A DNA stretch of 64,000 nt from Neopusillimonas maritima (lineage in GTDB: Bacteria > Pseudomonadota > Gammaproteobacteria > Burkholderiales > Burkholderiaceae_B): positions 124,001 through 188,000 of the forward strand of contig NZ_NQOU01000002.1 in the NCBI RefSeq assembly GCF_003576595.1. The letters are read 5' to 3'. Positions 17,481 through 27,187 of the stretch are shown here, one piece after another. Numbering within the stretch: position 1 is the first letter of the stretch; each line of letters begins with the position of its first letter. Both the position numbers and the translations under genes were made by a program. The notes below the pieces were generated by a model, which saw nothing but the letters and a program-made list of their open reading frames with translations, did no database searches and was not told the origin of the DNA.

Positions 17481-18713
17481 GTGTCAAAAAAATGGGTCAA
17501 CTGGAAGATGCTGCTGCCGGCTTTGCTTGTGGCTGTGGTCGGCATAATCGTCTGGCAAAAATGGCGTGGTCCTGAAATACGCGCCTACCGTGTCGAATCG
17601 CATCCGCTGATTCAACAAGTGGTCGCAACCGGGCGCGTCGCCTCCGACGACCGCGCGGATATCGGCAGTGAAATTACGGCTGTCGTTAAAGAACGCCTGG
17701 TTGACCGTGGCCAGCCGGTACAAGAGAATGAAGTCCTGATTACACTTAGTGCAGACCAATTAAAAGCACAAGAGCAAGAGGCGCAAGCGGCCCTGGCGTT
17801 AATGCGCAGTTCGCGTCGACCGCAAGCACAGGCGCGGCTGGAGCAAGCGCAATCGCATCTGGCGCAAGCAAAACGGGAGGTACAGCGGCGGCGCTTACTG
17901 GCCAAAGAAAAAGCCATTCCAACCGAAGATCTGGAACAAGCGGAAAACGCCTTGGCTGCGGCACAAGCGGGATTTGACCAGGCTAAACTCGACGTCTCGG
18001 CTTTGGCGCAAGGCGGCGTCGAGGAGTCTATTTTGCAGCAACGCCTGAATGCCATCCGTGCCTCCCTGGATAAAACACAAATTCGAGCGCCGTTTTCAGG
18101 CACGGTATTGGAACGTTACGTGTCACCCGGTGATACAGTTCAGCCGGGGCAAGCACTACTGACATTACGCGACCAAAGCAAGATTGAACTGCTGGTGCCC
18201 GTGGACGAACGTAACCTGGGCGTTCTTGAGGTGGGTCAGCCCGCCATTATCATTGCGGATGCCTATCCCAATGAACCTTTTAGGGCAGAAATTACGAGTA
18301 TTGCGCCGGTCATCGACCCACAGCGCGGTACGGTCGATATTCGTTTATCGGCCGCGCCCGCCCCTGATTTCCTGAAGGAAGATATGACGATCACCGCCAC
18401 AATAGAAACGGCGCGGAACGATGCCGCACTTGTCGTCCCCAACGACACACTGTTCCAACAAAACGGCAACCGGGCGAAGGTCTGGGTATACAGCCACGGC
18501 AAGGCTAACGAAACCCAAGTGAGAACAGGGCTCAACAGCCTGGCGCTATCGCAAATTACCGAAGGCTTGAGCGCCGGCGACATTGTTCTTGGCTCCACCG
18601 ACGGGCTGACCGATGGGCAACGGGTTCGGGCAACCATCAGCCCTTTACCGCAAAGCCGTACCATTAATGCAGCCGAACGAACCGATGGGGAAACGCCCAT
18701 GAAACTGGATTAG
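17481..18713 (+). CDS. HlyD/MacA-like periplasmic adaptor (membrane fusion) subunit of an ABC exporter
   Basis: A 410-residue adaptor: N-terminal anchor helix (about 10-28), barrel-sandwich/lipoyl halves around residues 55-100 and 195-235 (IRAPFSGTVLERYVSPGDTV), a long alpha-helical hairpin rich in Gln/Ala/Glu between them, and a C-terminal beta-barrel. The GTG at 17481 is chosen as the start with GAGG seven bases upstream; the frame also opens at 17427, giving an implausible leader before the anchor. It precedes a FtsX-type permease and a LolD/MacB-type ATPase, the DevBCA or split MacAB arrangement. No TolC-like gene is adjacent. Confidence 0.9.
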   Translation: MSKKWVNWKMLLPALLVAVVGIIVWQKWRGPEIRAYRVESHPLIQQVVATGRVASDDRADIGSEITAVVKERLVDRGQPVQENEVLITLSADQLKAQEQEAQAALALMRSSRRPQAQARLEQAQSHLAQAKREVQRRRLLAKEKAIPTEDLEQAENALAAAQAGFDQAKLDVSALAQGGVEESILQQRLNAIRASLDKTQIRAPFSGTVLERYVSPGDTVQPGQALLTLRDQSKIELLVPVDERNLGVLEVGQPAIIIADAYPNEPFRAEITSIAPVIDPQRGTVDIRLSAAPAPDFLKEDMTITATIETARNDAALVVPNDTLFQQNGNRAKVWVYSHGKANETQVRTGLNSLALSQITEGLSAGDIVLGSTDGLTDGQRVRATISPLPQSRTINAAERTDGETPMKLD

Positions 18714-18723
18714 GCCCTTCCAC

Positions 18724-19926
18724 ATGTGGCTTGAATCACTGATTGCCTTAAAGTTTTTACGCCAGAATCTGGTTCAAACCGCATTGATTCTGGTGGGCAT
18801 AGCCGTGGGGGTGTCGGTGATTGTCTTTATCACCACGCTGATTAATGGTTTGCAAGCCAACATTATTGAACGCACGCTGGGCACGCAGTCTCACATTCGG
18901 ATTGAACCGGCTGAAGAGCAAAATCTGATTGCACCGGTTCAACCCGGCACCATTGCCCTGATCCGCGAGGATCCTCGGGGTCAACGGTTACGCTCCATCA
19001 ACAACTGGATTGCGGTCCAGTCCACACTCGATAATCTGGAAGGCATCACCGCCGTTTCACCCATCGTTTCCGGCCCGGCCTTTGCCCGTAGGGGCGACGT
19101 TTTAAAATCGGTGTCGCTCATTGGCATTGACCCCGACCGCTATGAAAGAATCATCCCGATCAGCGATGACATGATCGCCGGCCGCTTTCGTGTCGGCGCC
19201 GGCGACGCCGTTATTGGGCGCCTGTTGGCTAAAGACCTAGGGCTGCGTACCGGCAGCAAAATGCGGATTGAGGCGGGCGATGGAAGGATTGCGTTAGTGA
19301 CGATCGCCGGTATTTTTGAACTGGGCGTACGTGAACTTGATCAACGCTATGTTTACCTCGACCTGAAACAGGCACAGTCGTTATTGGATTTACCTGGTGG
19401 CGTCACCCTAATCGACGTCACGGTTGATAACCTGTTCACCGCCGATCTGGACGCACAAAGAATTCAGAAGCTAACAGGCATGAAAGCGGAAAGCTGGATA
19501 GAAACCAATGCCCAATTGATGAACGCCTTGAGCTCACAAAGGCTCTCAACCACCATGATTACCGTATTTGTGGCTTTGTCGGTTGCGTTCGGTATTGCCA
19601 GTGTGCTGGCGATTAGCGTGACCCAACGCACGCGGGAAATTGGGATTTTGCGCGCCATGGGTATACGACAACACCAAATGTTGCGTGTGTTTCTCGTTCA
19701 GGGTGCGTTGCTGGGAATGGCTGGGTCGGCGGTTGGTGCAGTGGCCGGCACCGGCTTGGTCTGGGCATTCAACACCTTTGGCCCAAAACTTTTCTATATT
19801 CCATTAAGCCCTGTTCTTATCCCCATTACCATGGTGTTTGCTGCGTTCACGGGCGTTTTAGCGGCCAGCGTACCTGCCTGGCGTGCAGCGCGTTTAAACC
19901 CGGTAGAGGCGATCCGCTATGTCTGA
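18724..19926 (+). CDS. ABC transporter permease, FtsX/MacB family (DevC-like)
   Basis: A 400-residue permease with the MacB/LolC topology: one N-terminal helix (about 16-38), a large periplasmic domain (about 40-270), and three C-terminal helices from about residue 275, including the cytosolic loop [21 protein letters not shown] that couples to the ATPase. It has no fused nucleotide-binding domain, which is encoded by the next gene with an 8-base overlap. Such systems act as mechanotransducers or exporters of lipids, peptides or macrolides; the substrate is unknown. Confidence 0.92.
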   Translation: MWLESLIALKFLRQNLVQTALILVGIAVGVSVIVFITTLINGLQANIIERTLGTQSHIRIEPAEEQNLIAPVQPGTIALIREDPRGQRLRSINNWIAVQSTLDNLEGITAVSPIVSGPAFARRGDVLKSVSLIGIDPDRYERIIPISDDMIAGRFRVGAGDAVIGRLLAKDLGLRTGSKMRIEAGDGRIALVTIAGIFELGVRELDQRYVYLDLKQAQSLLDLPGGVTLIDVTVDNLFTADLDAQRIQKLTGMKAESWIETNAQLMNALSSQRLSTTMITVFVALSVAFGIASVLAISVTQRTREIGILRAMGIRQHQMLRVFLVQGALLGMAGSAVGAVAGTGLVWAFNTFGPKLFYIPLSPVLIPITMVFAAFTGVLAASVPAWRAARLNPVEAIRYV

Positions 19927-20698
19927 AACGCTTCGACCCGTTCTAACACTGAAACAACTAAGAAAATCGTATAACGTCGGCAAACCCAACGAAACCGAAG
20001 TCTTGCATGGTATCGATCTGGAAATTGGCGAGGACGATTTCGCGGCGCTTGTGGGGCCTTCAGGTTCGGGCAAGAGTACACTTCTGAACATGTTGGGCTT
20101 GCTCGACCACCCAACCTCAGGTGAGCTTTTTCTGCAAGGCCAACCTACTCGCGAAATGGATGATGAAACCCGAACGGCTGCACGCGGCCGAAAAATTGGT
20201 TTCGTATTCCAGTTTCACCACCTGATTCCCGCATTCAGCGTGCTTGAAAACGTGCTCATGCCTTTGATGATTGCGCAAGGCAAACCCGGCAAAACTGACC
20301 AGGAGCGCGCGATAAAACTGCTTGCTGAAGTTGGGCTGGAAAAATTCGCCCAGGAAAAGCCCGGAAACCTTTCAGGCGGCCAGCAACAACGCGTCGCCAT
20401 TGCCCGCGCGCTGATTACGCAACCGGCACTGCTGCTGGCGGATGAACCCACGGGAAACCTTGATACACAAACAGCGGCCGGCATCTTTAAGCTCTTTCGG
20501 CGCTTCAACCGCGAGTTCGGCTGCGCTGTTCTGATTGTGACTCACGACCCTCGGTTATCAGAGACCTGTGACCGCACAATTACCCTGGTGGACGGCCGCA
20601 TTGAGTCGGATTTACGCACACCTCACGAGCCGGCGCAATCGGGCCAGGGGATGTCCGCCTCGGAGGCCTTGGCTTCAAAAAGCGGCTTGGAAAAATAG
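19919..20698 (+). CDS. ABC transporter ATP-binding protein (LolD/MacB/DevA type)
   Basis: A 259-residue ATPase with Walker [11 protein letters not shown]-loop region [10 protein letters not shown], signature [15 protein letters not shown], Walker [13 protein letters not shown] and the H-loop VTHD. The family domain ends near residue 230; the last 25 codons form a low-complexity tail that overlaps, on the opposite strand, the conserved end of the EAL protein gene by 76 bases. Together with the two upstream genes it makes a complete inner-membrane exporter. Confidence 0.93.
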   Translation: MSETLRPVLTLKQLRKSYNVGKPNETEVLHGIDLEIGEDDFAALVGPSGSGKSTLLNMLGLLDHPTSGELFLQGQPTREMDDETRTAARGRKIGFVFQFHHLIPAFSVLENVLMPLMIAQGKPGKTDQERAIKLLAEVGLEKFAQEKPGNLSGGQQQRVAIARALITQPALLLADEPTGNLDTQTAAGIFKLFRRFNREFGCAVLIVTHDPRLSETCDRTITLVDGRIESDLRTPHEPAQSGQGMSASEALASKSGLEK

Positions 20699-21387
20699 TA
20701 TCCCTGCATCAGGCTGATACCCAAATCGCTTAAACAGCGATATTCTTCGTAAGTTTCCACACCCTCGGCAATCATCACAATGCCCAACTCTTCCACCATG
20801 CGCTCCACGCCTTTGATAATTGCCTGGCGCGGACGGCTTTCATGCACGTTACGGATTAAATCCATATCGAGCTTGATGATATCGGGCTGATAGTCGGCCA
20901 ATAAATTCAAACCGGCAAAACCCGCACCGAAATCATCGATGGCCGTTGTGAACCCAATGCGCTTGTATTCACGCAAAATTTCCGCCAGCCATTTTCCATC
21001 TTCAACCTCTTCGCCTTCCACCGTCTCAAAAATAATTTGATCGATGGGGAAATCGAACGATTTTGCCGCCTCGAGAGTGGTACGAATACAAAGCTCCGGC
21101 TTGTAAATGGCGTTGGGGAGAAAGTTAATGGACAGCCGCGAAGCCATGCCCAATTGCGAGGCAATTTGAATCGCTCTTACCCGGCAAGATTGGTCGAATT
21201 GGTAACGATTATCATCGTTAACCCGCGCAAGCACGGAATAAGCAGATTCGCCTCGTTCCCCCCGGACCAAGGCCTCATGGGCAAATACTTCCCGGTTTGC
21301 AACATTTAAAATAGGCTGAAACGCATAACTGAACTGGAAACCGAGTGGTTCATTATCGCGACACTGAGAGCATGAAAGTGGTGGCAT
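20623..21387 (-). CDS. EAL domain protein (c-di-GMP phosphodiesterase-like)
   Basis: A 254-residue stand-alone EAL domain. Motifs seen: EALVRG, NFLPNA, FETVEGE in place of [41 protein letters not shown]. Most metal- and substrate-binding residues are there, so it may hydrolyse c-di-GMP, but the NFLP and FETVEGE variants resemble stand-alone EALs of the YcgF/BlrP-related branch, some of which act by protein binding. It lies 52 bases downstream of the chemoreceptor gene on the same strand and may share its transcript. Confidence 0.87.
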   Translation of the reverse strand: MPPLSCSQCRDNEPLGFQFSYAFQPILNVANREVFAHEALVRGERGESAYSVLARVNDDNRYQFDQSCRVRAIQIASQLGMASRLSINFLPNAIYKPELCIRTTLEAAKSFDFPIDQIIFETVEGEEVEDGKWLAEILREYKRIGFTTAIDDFGAGFAGLNLLADYQPDIIKLDMDLIRNVHESRPRQAIIKGVERMVEELGIVMIAEGVETYEEYRCLSDLGISLMQGYYFSKPLFEAKASEADIPWPDCAGS

Positions 21388-21439
21388 TAAATTTTAGGGT
21401 TCGATGTTTTGTAATATTCCCTGATAATAACAAAACGGG

Positions 21440-23029
21440 TCACCTCTGCAATACTGGTTTCGCCCCCAATTTAAACACTGACATTACTTTGAGCAAAGCG
21501 GCGGCCTGGCCACTTAACCCATCGGCGCGCGCTGCAACGTCGTGCACCAGCATCGCATTTTCCTGCGTCACCGACGAAAGGCTCGACACAGCACTATTAA
21601 CTTGTTGTATTCCCGTCTTCTGCGAGTCGGTTGCCTCGCTGATTTCATGAATCAGTGCCGATACTTGCCTGACTTCATCGACCACCTCGGTAATCAGCGC
21701 ACGGGTTTGCCCGGCAATCCGGCTACCGTTCTCAACCACCGCTGCGCTGTCTTGAACCAGGTGGCGGATATCCCGCGCCGCGGTCGCGCTGCGTTGCGCC
21801 AGATGACGCACCTCACCGGCCACCACAGCAAATCCTTTACCCTGCTGACCAGCTCGGGCAGCCTCCACCGCCGCATTCAGCGCCAGAATATTGGTTTGAA
21901 AAGCCAGTTCATCGATCAACGCCACTATTTCCGTAACACGCCGGGACGAAGCATCGATTCGCTGCATCACATTCACCAATGTTTCAACCGCTTCCCCTCC
22001 ATTTTCCGCCCGCTCGCGGGCAAGTGTCGCCTTTTGCGCCACATCGCGCGCAACACTCGCATTGCGATCCACTGTTTGCGCCAGCGACTCCATCGTTGCC
22101 ACCGTTTCCAGCAAGCTTTGAGCCTGTTGCTCGGTCCGCTGAGCCAAATCGATGCTTCCCTCCGCGATATGGCGGGCTCCTGAAGCCACCTCGTCACTAC
22201 TTTGATGGACTTCACCCACAACGTTACGCAATGCGGTCTGCATGTGATGCATGGCGAACAACACGCTGCTTTTGGAGACCTTGCGCAAATTCAATGAATG
22301 AGACAAATCCCCTTTCGCGACCGCATGAGTGACCTGCACCACATCACGTGGCTCGGCGCCCAACTGGCGCTTAAGTCCGCGCGTCAGCGCAGCACCCAGC
22401 ACAATCGCCAACAGCGCGCCGGCCAAAGAAAGTGCGCCCATTTGGCTTAAGGCGAATTGATAAATTTGGGTTGTTTCATCGGCCAGTGCTGAAGACGTAT
22501 TCTGCTTCTGCAACACCAACGCCACGGCACCCGTCTCAGCCTGCTCACCGATGGCGTGGGCCTGGGCCAACGCTTGTAAATAATCGGGATCTGCAGACAC
22601 CTGCATACCTTCGGTTTCCAAGCGTCCGGCATAATCTTCCAAAGCGGCGGCATAACGTTCAGTTAAGCCGATCACCTGCTCCACCGCCAGCCTGCCCTCC
22701 TCGTTGTCGAATAACGGCTTCAACTTTTCCAGCTCAGCATGCGCGCCATCAAGATGATCACGCATAAAGTAAATCTCACTGATGCGCGCCCCCTTATCCG
22801 CCACCAGCAACGCATTGGCAGCCGCCCGGCCCGCCGCCGTCATGTGTGCCTGTGCCTGAGAGGCATGCCTAACGCCGGCCACCTCCTGATTGAACATTTT
22901 TACCGCCATGGCGTTCACCTGCCCCAACAACTGCACGCCAAACGCGCCCGTGAGGGCCGACATGGCGGCAACCAGAAGAAAAGCCATGATCATCTTGACG
23001 CCCAGGCCAAGACGCACTCCCTTTTTCAT
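21440..23029 (-). CDS. Methyl-accepting chemotaxis protein
   Basis: A 529-residue chemoreceptor with an N-terminal membrane helix (about 11-33), a helical periplasmic domain to about 195, a second helix (about 197-217), HAMP, and the signalling bundle with hairpin tip [20 protein letters not shown]; the E-L where most receptors have G-I is unusual but tolerated. No CheR-docking pentapeptide is at the C terminus. It faces the MASE3-EAL gene divergently and is followed by an EAL gene, tying chemotaxis and c-di-GMP genes together. Confidence 0.95.
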   Translation of the reverse strand: MKKGVRLGLGVKMIMAFLLVAAMSALTGAFGVQLLGQVNAMAVKMFNQEVAGVRHASQAQAHMTAAGRAAANALLVADKGARISEIYFMRDHLDGAHAELEKLKPLFDNEEGRLAVEQVIGLTERYAAALEDYAGRLETEGMQVSADPDYLQALAQAHAIGEQAETGAVALVLQKQNTSSALADETTQIYQFALSQMGALSLAGALLAIVLGAALTRGLKRQLGAEPRDVVQVTHAVAKGDLSHSLNLRKVSKSSVLFAMHHMQTALRNVVGEVHQSSDEVASGARHIAEGSIDLAQRTEQQAQSLLETVATMESLAQTVDRNASVARDVAQKATLARERAENGGEAVETLVNVMQRIDASSRRVTEIVALIDELAFQTNILALNAAVEAARAGQQGKGFAVVAGEVRHLAQRSATAARDIRHLVQDSAAVVENGSRIAGQTRALITEVVDEVRQVSALIHEISEATDSQKTGIQQVNSAVSSLSSVTQENAMLVHDVAARADGLSGQAAALLKVMSVFKLGAKPVLQR

Positions 23030-23063
23030 GCGGATTCCCTATCCGTGAACCAAAGCAGGCATC

Positions 23064-23088
23064 TTATCGACCAATTCTTGCAACTTTC
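23064..23088 (-). promoter_or_regulatory. Possible sigma28-like promoter of the second MCP gene
   Basis: On the minus strand GTCGATAA (23064-23071) matches seven of eight bases of the sigma28 -10 consensus. GAAAGTTG (23081-23088) resembles the -35, but the spacer is 9 rather than 11 bases, so the call is tentative. Confidence 0.3.
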
Positions 23089-23239
23089 TTACGCACCGGT
23101 TGAAAGCTGAAAACAAACACTCACTTACTACAACTTCCCTCGTTTAATCACACGTACCCCCTTGCTAAAGCGATCCCATATCGCTAATCTTGCGATGTCA
23201 CACTGTCAGCACCGCCACTTTCCATTTTCAGGCAGACGC

Positions 23240-24874
23240 ATGCCGCGCATTTCGCTCTCCCATCCGTCAAACTATCACTTCCCTTTATGGCTTGGTATTA
23301 GTTTCGTGGTAGCTGCGCTTGTTGGGCTGGCAACCATGTTAGTGGAGCCAGTGGAGGCCTGGGCTCACCGGCACTACCTTACCTGGCACCTGACGCTCGA
23401 AATCGCCTCTATTGCCTTCGCTTTTGCCGTTTTCGCCTTGGGGTGGAGTACTTACCGAAAGCATCCACAAAGAAATATTCTCTATCTGGCCTGCGCTTTT
23501 CTGGGCGTCGCGTTGCTTGATATTGCCCACACGCTGTCGTTTGAAGGCATGCCTGCCTTTGTTACGCCCAACAGCCCAGAGAAATCCATTTATTTTTGGC
23601 TGGTTGCGCGCTATTTGGCCGCCATCGGGCTTCTCATTGTCGTTTGGCTGCCTTGGCCTTCAATCACTGAGTTACCGCAACGCCACAGTCGCCTTGCACA
23701 TCTGACCTGGCCGTTAAGTATTGTGTTGGGGATCGTCATCATCACCCACGGGGTTGTCTTGTACGCTCCCGCTTGGCTACCCAACGTATTCAGCACTGAA
23801 ACCGGCTTAAGTGATCTGAAGATCATGGCCGAGTACGGCATCATTACACTGCATATCGTGGCATTGGCCATTTTGCTGCGACGCCTGCCCAACAACAGCG
23901 AGTGCAACTTGTATCTGTTGGCCAGCGCACTCTTGCTCATGGCCGTCAGTGAACTGCTTTTTACGTCCTACACGGCGATTTCAGATACCGCCATGCTGTT
24001 GGGCCACATATACAAAGCGGCGGCTTATCTATTGCTGTATATGGCGTTGGACACCGGTCATTTGCAACCCCCTCCCTTTCGGGTACAGAAGTTGGAGAAA
24101 GCCCTTGAGGCTGCGATTAAAAACGGGCAAATGCACCTGGCGTTTCAACCCGTTATGAATTTGGCCGACGGTCGTTTATCGGGCGCCGAAGTCCTGGTCC
24201 GCTGGACCCACCCGAAACTGGGTACGGTGGGCCCGGCCGAGTTCATACCGGTGGCCGAAAAATATGGGCTGATGCCCGAAATAGGTGAGTGGGTATTAAA
24301 AACTGCCATTGCCCAAATTTCACTATGGGTTCGTCAGGGCCTGCCGCCGGATGTCTGCTTTTCGGTTAACTTGTCGTTGGTTCAGTTCCGTTACCCGCTG
24401 CTGGTCGAACGCATTCAATATCTGTTGAAAACCTATCAGTTGCCGCCGCATTACCTGGGCCTGGAAATTACTGAAAGCGTTGCCATGCATAATGCGCAAA
24501 CTGCCATCCAAACCTTGCGTACTTTACGGGAACAAGGCATTGCACTCTCAATTGACGACTTCGGCACGGGCCATGCATCGCTCAGCCATTTGAAACTGTT
24601 TGACGCAAACACACTGAAAATAGACCAGTCGTTCGTGCGCGACTTAACCCATGACTCACGTGATCGCGCCATTGTGCAGGCTATTGTGCATATGGCCCAT
24701 GCCCTGGGCATGCGTACGACCGCCGAAGGTGTTGAAACGTCGGCCCAATTGGACCTCCTGAAGACCCTTGGGTGCGACAGGGTGCAAGGCTACTATTTCA
24801 GCCGCCCCTTAAACACAGAGGAATTCGAGGCGTTTTCATTGCCGCCCCGGCGACCACAACCATTATCGGTCTGA
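23240..24874 (+). CDS. MASE3-EAL membrane-bound c-di-GMP phosphodiesterase
   Basis: A 544-residue protein. Residues about 1-275 form seven or eight membrane helices of the MASE3 sensor type (landmarks LLDIAHTLSFEGMP, MAEYGIITLHIV, VSELLFTSYT, GHIYKAAAYLLLYMAL). The rest is an EAL domain with all catalytic signatures: EVLVRW, NLSLVQF, LEITESVAM, DDFGTGHASLSHL, KIDQSFVRDL, AEGVET, QGYYFSRPL, so it should hydrolyse c-di-GMP in response to a membrane signal. The ATG at 23240 is chosen; in-frame ATG 23195 and TTG 23162 would only add a non-conserved leader. Confidence 0.9.
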   Translation: MPRISLSHPSNYHFPLWLGISFVVAALVGLATMLVEPVEAWAHRHYLTWHLTLEIASIAFAFAVFALGWSTYRKHPQRNILYLACAFLGVALLDIAHTLSFEGMPAFVTPNSPEKSIYFWLVARYLAAIGLLIVVWLPWPSITELPQRHSRLAHLTWPLSIVLGIVIITHGVVLYAPAWLPNVFSTETGLSDLKIMAEYGIITLHIVALAILLRRLPNNSECNLYLLASALLLMAVSELLFTSYTAISDTAMLLGHIYKAAAYLLLYMALDTGHLQPPPFRVQKLEKALEAAIKNGQMHLAFQPVMNLADGRLSGAEVLVRWTHPKLGTVGPAEFIPVAEKYGLMPEIGEWVLKTAIAQISLWVRQGLPPDVCFSVNLSLVQFRYPLLVERIQYLLKTYQLPPHYLGLEITESVAMHNAQTAIQTLRTLREQGIALSIDDFGTGHASLSHLKLFDANTLKIDQSFVRDLTHDSRDRAIVQAIVHMAHALGMRTTAEGVETSAQLDLLKTLGCDRVQGYYFSRPLNTEEFEAFSLPPRRPQPLSV

Positions 24875-24904
24875 ACTACCGGGGCGTGTGCCGGAAAAGA
24901 GCGG

Positions 24905-25759
24905 CTATCGCAAAACCAGTACCGGCACTGGGCTGGTGCGTAACAACGTAGAGGTGGTACTACCCATAATAAGGTGGCGTATACGTGAATGCCCATACGC
25001 CCCCATCACCAGCAGGTCGGCATTCACCTCAAGCAGATACTCACGCAAAACGACCTCCGCTTCACCGGGCCGAACAACCTTCACAACATCAAAACCTTCA
25101 TTGACCAAGGTGTCGTTTGCCCAATCGATGTTCTGTTGTTGTGTTTCACTTTCATCACCCACCCCAATAACATGGCAGGAAAGTCCTTTCAAGAGAGGAC
25201 TGGCGGCAACCATTTGCACCATTTTTTTACCTGTCTGGCTGCCGTCGAACGCGATGACAAACCGCTCCGGCTCTTTGAAGTCGCCGTCAACCACCAAAAC
25301 CGGACGCTGCAGTGAACGTACAACGCGTTCAGCGTTTTGATCGAGATACCATTTGGATGCACTACCGGAGGATCGCTGCTGCCCGATAACCACCAACCGG
25401 GTTTCCGACTCGAGCTCAAGCAAGGTTTCAACCAGCGAGCCATGGCGCTGCAGGGTGTCAGTGTCTTTCGCCCCTGCCGCGTCGGCCCGCTTGTGCGCCG
25501 CTTGCAGAATTTGCCGCCCTTGCTCCTGAGCCAAACGACTGCGCTCTTCATCAAGCGTGCTCAATTGCTCCAACAGGCTTTCCTGGGCATCCATACCCAG
25601 CGCCCCACTGTAATCCGTTAAGCCGGCGCGCTCCGGATGGCGATCGAGCACATGAAGAAACTGCAACTTCACCTCTAGCAAACGAGCCGCCCAAATGCCG
25701 TAGTCGCACACCGCTGTGGCGCGGGGGGAGTCATCGACGCATGCTAATACCCTATTCAC
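24905..25759 (-). CDS. Universal stress protein, tandem Usp domains
   Basis: A 284-residue protein of two fused Usp domains. The second keeps the ATP-binding motif G-x2-G-x9-GS (GAYGHSRIRHLIMGSTT); the first is degenerate at that place (VVIGQQRSSGSASKWYL). Tandem Usps such as UspE are linked to stress survival, motility or oxygen limitation. It lies 50 bases downstream of the potassium channel gene on the same strand and probably ends the HdeD-cytochrome-channel operon. Confidence 0.92.
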   Translation of the reverse strand: MNRVLACVDDSPRATAVCDYGIWAARLLEVKLQFLHVLDRHPERAGLTDYSGALGMDAQESLLEQLSTLDEERSRLAQEQGRQILQAAHKRADAAGAKDTDTLQRHGSLVETLLELESETRLVVIGQQRSSGSASKWYLDQNAERVVRSLQRPVLVVDGDFKEPERFVIAFDGSQTGKKMVQMVAASPLLKGLSCHVIGVGDESETQQQNIDWANDTLVNEGFDVVKVVRPGEAEVVLREYLLEVNADLLVMGAYGHSRIRHLIMGSTTSTLLRTSPVPVLVLR

Positions 25760-25809
25760 GCCCTTCTCCTTGATGATAAAAATTCACTTTAGCAGAGTTC
25801 AGCCCCGAC

Positions 25810-26703
25810 TCATGTTTCCTTTTGATATTCAGGCAACGCGGTGCCACACGACTTGCAAAACTTGGCATCGCCATCAAGACCCGTTGCCAGACAAGAGGGG
25901 CACGTACGCGTGTTAACCCGCGGCAAGAAGCGTTGCGCCGTCATCTCCGACGAAATAATACCTGTGGGTACGGCCAGGACGCTCCAACCAATCAGCATGG
26001 TGAATGCGGTTATCGCCCTGCCTAAATCTGTTTGCGGAACAATGTCACCAAAGCCCACGGTCGTTAACGAAGTAATGGCGAAATAAATCGCTGTGGGAAT
26101 GCTGCTGAACGCAGTACCGGGGCCACCTTCAACCAAATAGAGCAGTGTGCCGTTCAGCGTAACGACAATCGCCACAACCGACAAAAATATAATGATTTTG
26201 CGCCGGCTGGCCATCAACGCCTGGCCGAGCATTGAGTATTCGTGCACATACGAGACCAGCTTCAATAACCGGAACATGCGCAACAACCGGAGCAACCGCA
26301 GATCAACCAAAGCGTGTAGCTCAGGCATAAGAACCGCTGCGTACGTGGGCAGGATCGCCAGCAAATCCACAACGCCATAAAAGCTTCGGGCATACTTCAT
26401 GGGCTGTTTAACGCATGCCAGCCTGGCAATGTATTCGAGCGTAAACAACACGGTGAAAAACCACTCGAGCACGCTTAAACTGGAACCGTATTGCTGTCGC
26501 ACAGCGTGAATGCTGTCCAGCATGACAACCGTGACGCTAAGAATAATTGCTGCAATCAGCGTGAAATCGAACCAATGGCCCAGGCGGGTGTCGGCTTCAA
26601 AAATCACCACAAACATCCGGTGGCGAAAGCCATCTTCATAGCCCTCGAACTGCGAAGCAAATTGCGGACGTGTTGCAGATGAAGAACGCTCGGATGCCGA
26701 CAT
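25810..26703 (-). CDS. Voltage-gated-type potassium channel (ion transporter) with C-terminal zinc ribbon
   Basis: A 297-residue six-helix cation channel. An S4-like segment with regularly spaced arginines is visible (LRLLRLLRMFRLLKLV), followed by S5, the pore with selectivity filter TTVGFGD, and S6 ending in a GYG-free TGIISSEM gate region. The C-terminal 35 residues hold two CxxC pairs (CPSC and CKSC, ten residues between them), a rubredoxin-like zinc ribbon, which is not part of standard Kch channels. It starts two bases after the cytochrome c gene. Confidence 0.9.
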   Translation of the reverse strand: MSASERSSSATRPQFASQFEGYEDGFRHRMFVVIFEADTRLGHWFDFTLIAAIILSVTVVMLDSIHAVRQQYGSSLSVLEWFFTVLFTLEYIARLACVKQPMKYARSFYGVVDLLAILPTYAAVLMPELHALVDLRLLRLLRMFRLLKLVSYVHEYSMLGQALMASRRKIIIFLSVVAIVVTLNGTLLYLVEGGPGTAFSSIPTAIYFAITSLTTVGFGDIVPQTDLGRAITAFTMLIGWSVLAVPTGIISSEMTAQRFLPRVNTRTCPSCLATGLDGDAKFCKSCGTALPEYQKET

Positions 26704-26705
26704 GC

Positions 26706-27185
26706 CTATTGTGCCTTCTGATATTCCTGGGTTAACTGCTGTTGAACTGTCTTTGCCTTTTCGGGCCAGGCACGCTTGATATACGCAAGACTGGCCCGGA
26801 TTTCCTCGTCGGTTAAAACAGTGCTGTAAGCCGGCATATCGCTTTCATAACCAATGGGTGCCGTTACGCCGGGCACCAATCCGTTTTTTACGATATCGAA
26901 CAAGACTTGATCGGGGTGATGCCATGTATGCCCGGAAACATCGTGCGGCGGCGCGGGGAGTCGCCCATTCGGTTTCCGTTGCCGCCAATTTGGTTCCCCC
27001 TCGAGGTTTGCACCATGGCAAGCGGCACATTGCGCCGCGTACACTTGTTTACCCAACTGCACCAAACGGGCGTCGGAAGGGTCAATATATGCTTTCGTTA
27101 CGCTCGTTGCTGTGTGATAAATATAAATACCAACCAACAGCACCACCAAGCCCGCACCCAGCCCCCAGAGCACCGGTTTACGCAT
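26706..27185 (-). CDS. Membrane-anchored mono-haem c-type cytochrome
   Basis: A 159-residue protein with one N-terminal membrane helix (about 5-25) that probably stays as anchor, and one haem-binding motif CAACH with a later Met-containing loop (YESDMPAYSTVLTDEEI) that would supply the sixth ligand. It resembles the small class I cytochromes (cytochrome_CBB3/CytC555-like) that take electrons in the periplasm. The start at 27185 is two bases after the stop of the HdeD gene; longer in-frame versions would run into that gene. Confidence 0.88.
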   Translation of the reverse strand: MRKPVLWGLGAGLVVLLVGIYIYHTATSVTKAYIDPSDARLVQLGKQVYAAQCAACHGANLEGEPNWRQRKPNGRLPAPPHDVSGHTWHHPDQVLFDIVKNGLVPGVTAPIGYESDMPAYSTVLTDEEIRASLAYIKRAWPEKAKTVQQQLTQEYQKAQ

Positions 27186-27187
27186 GA

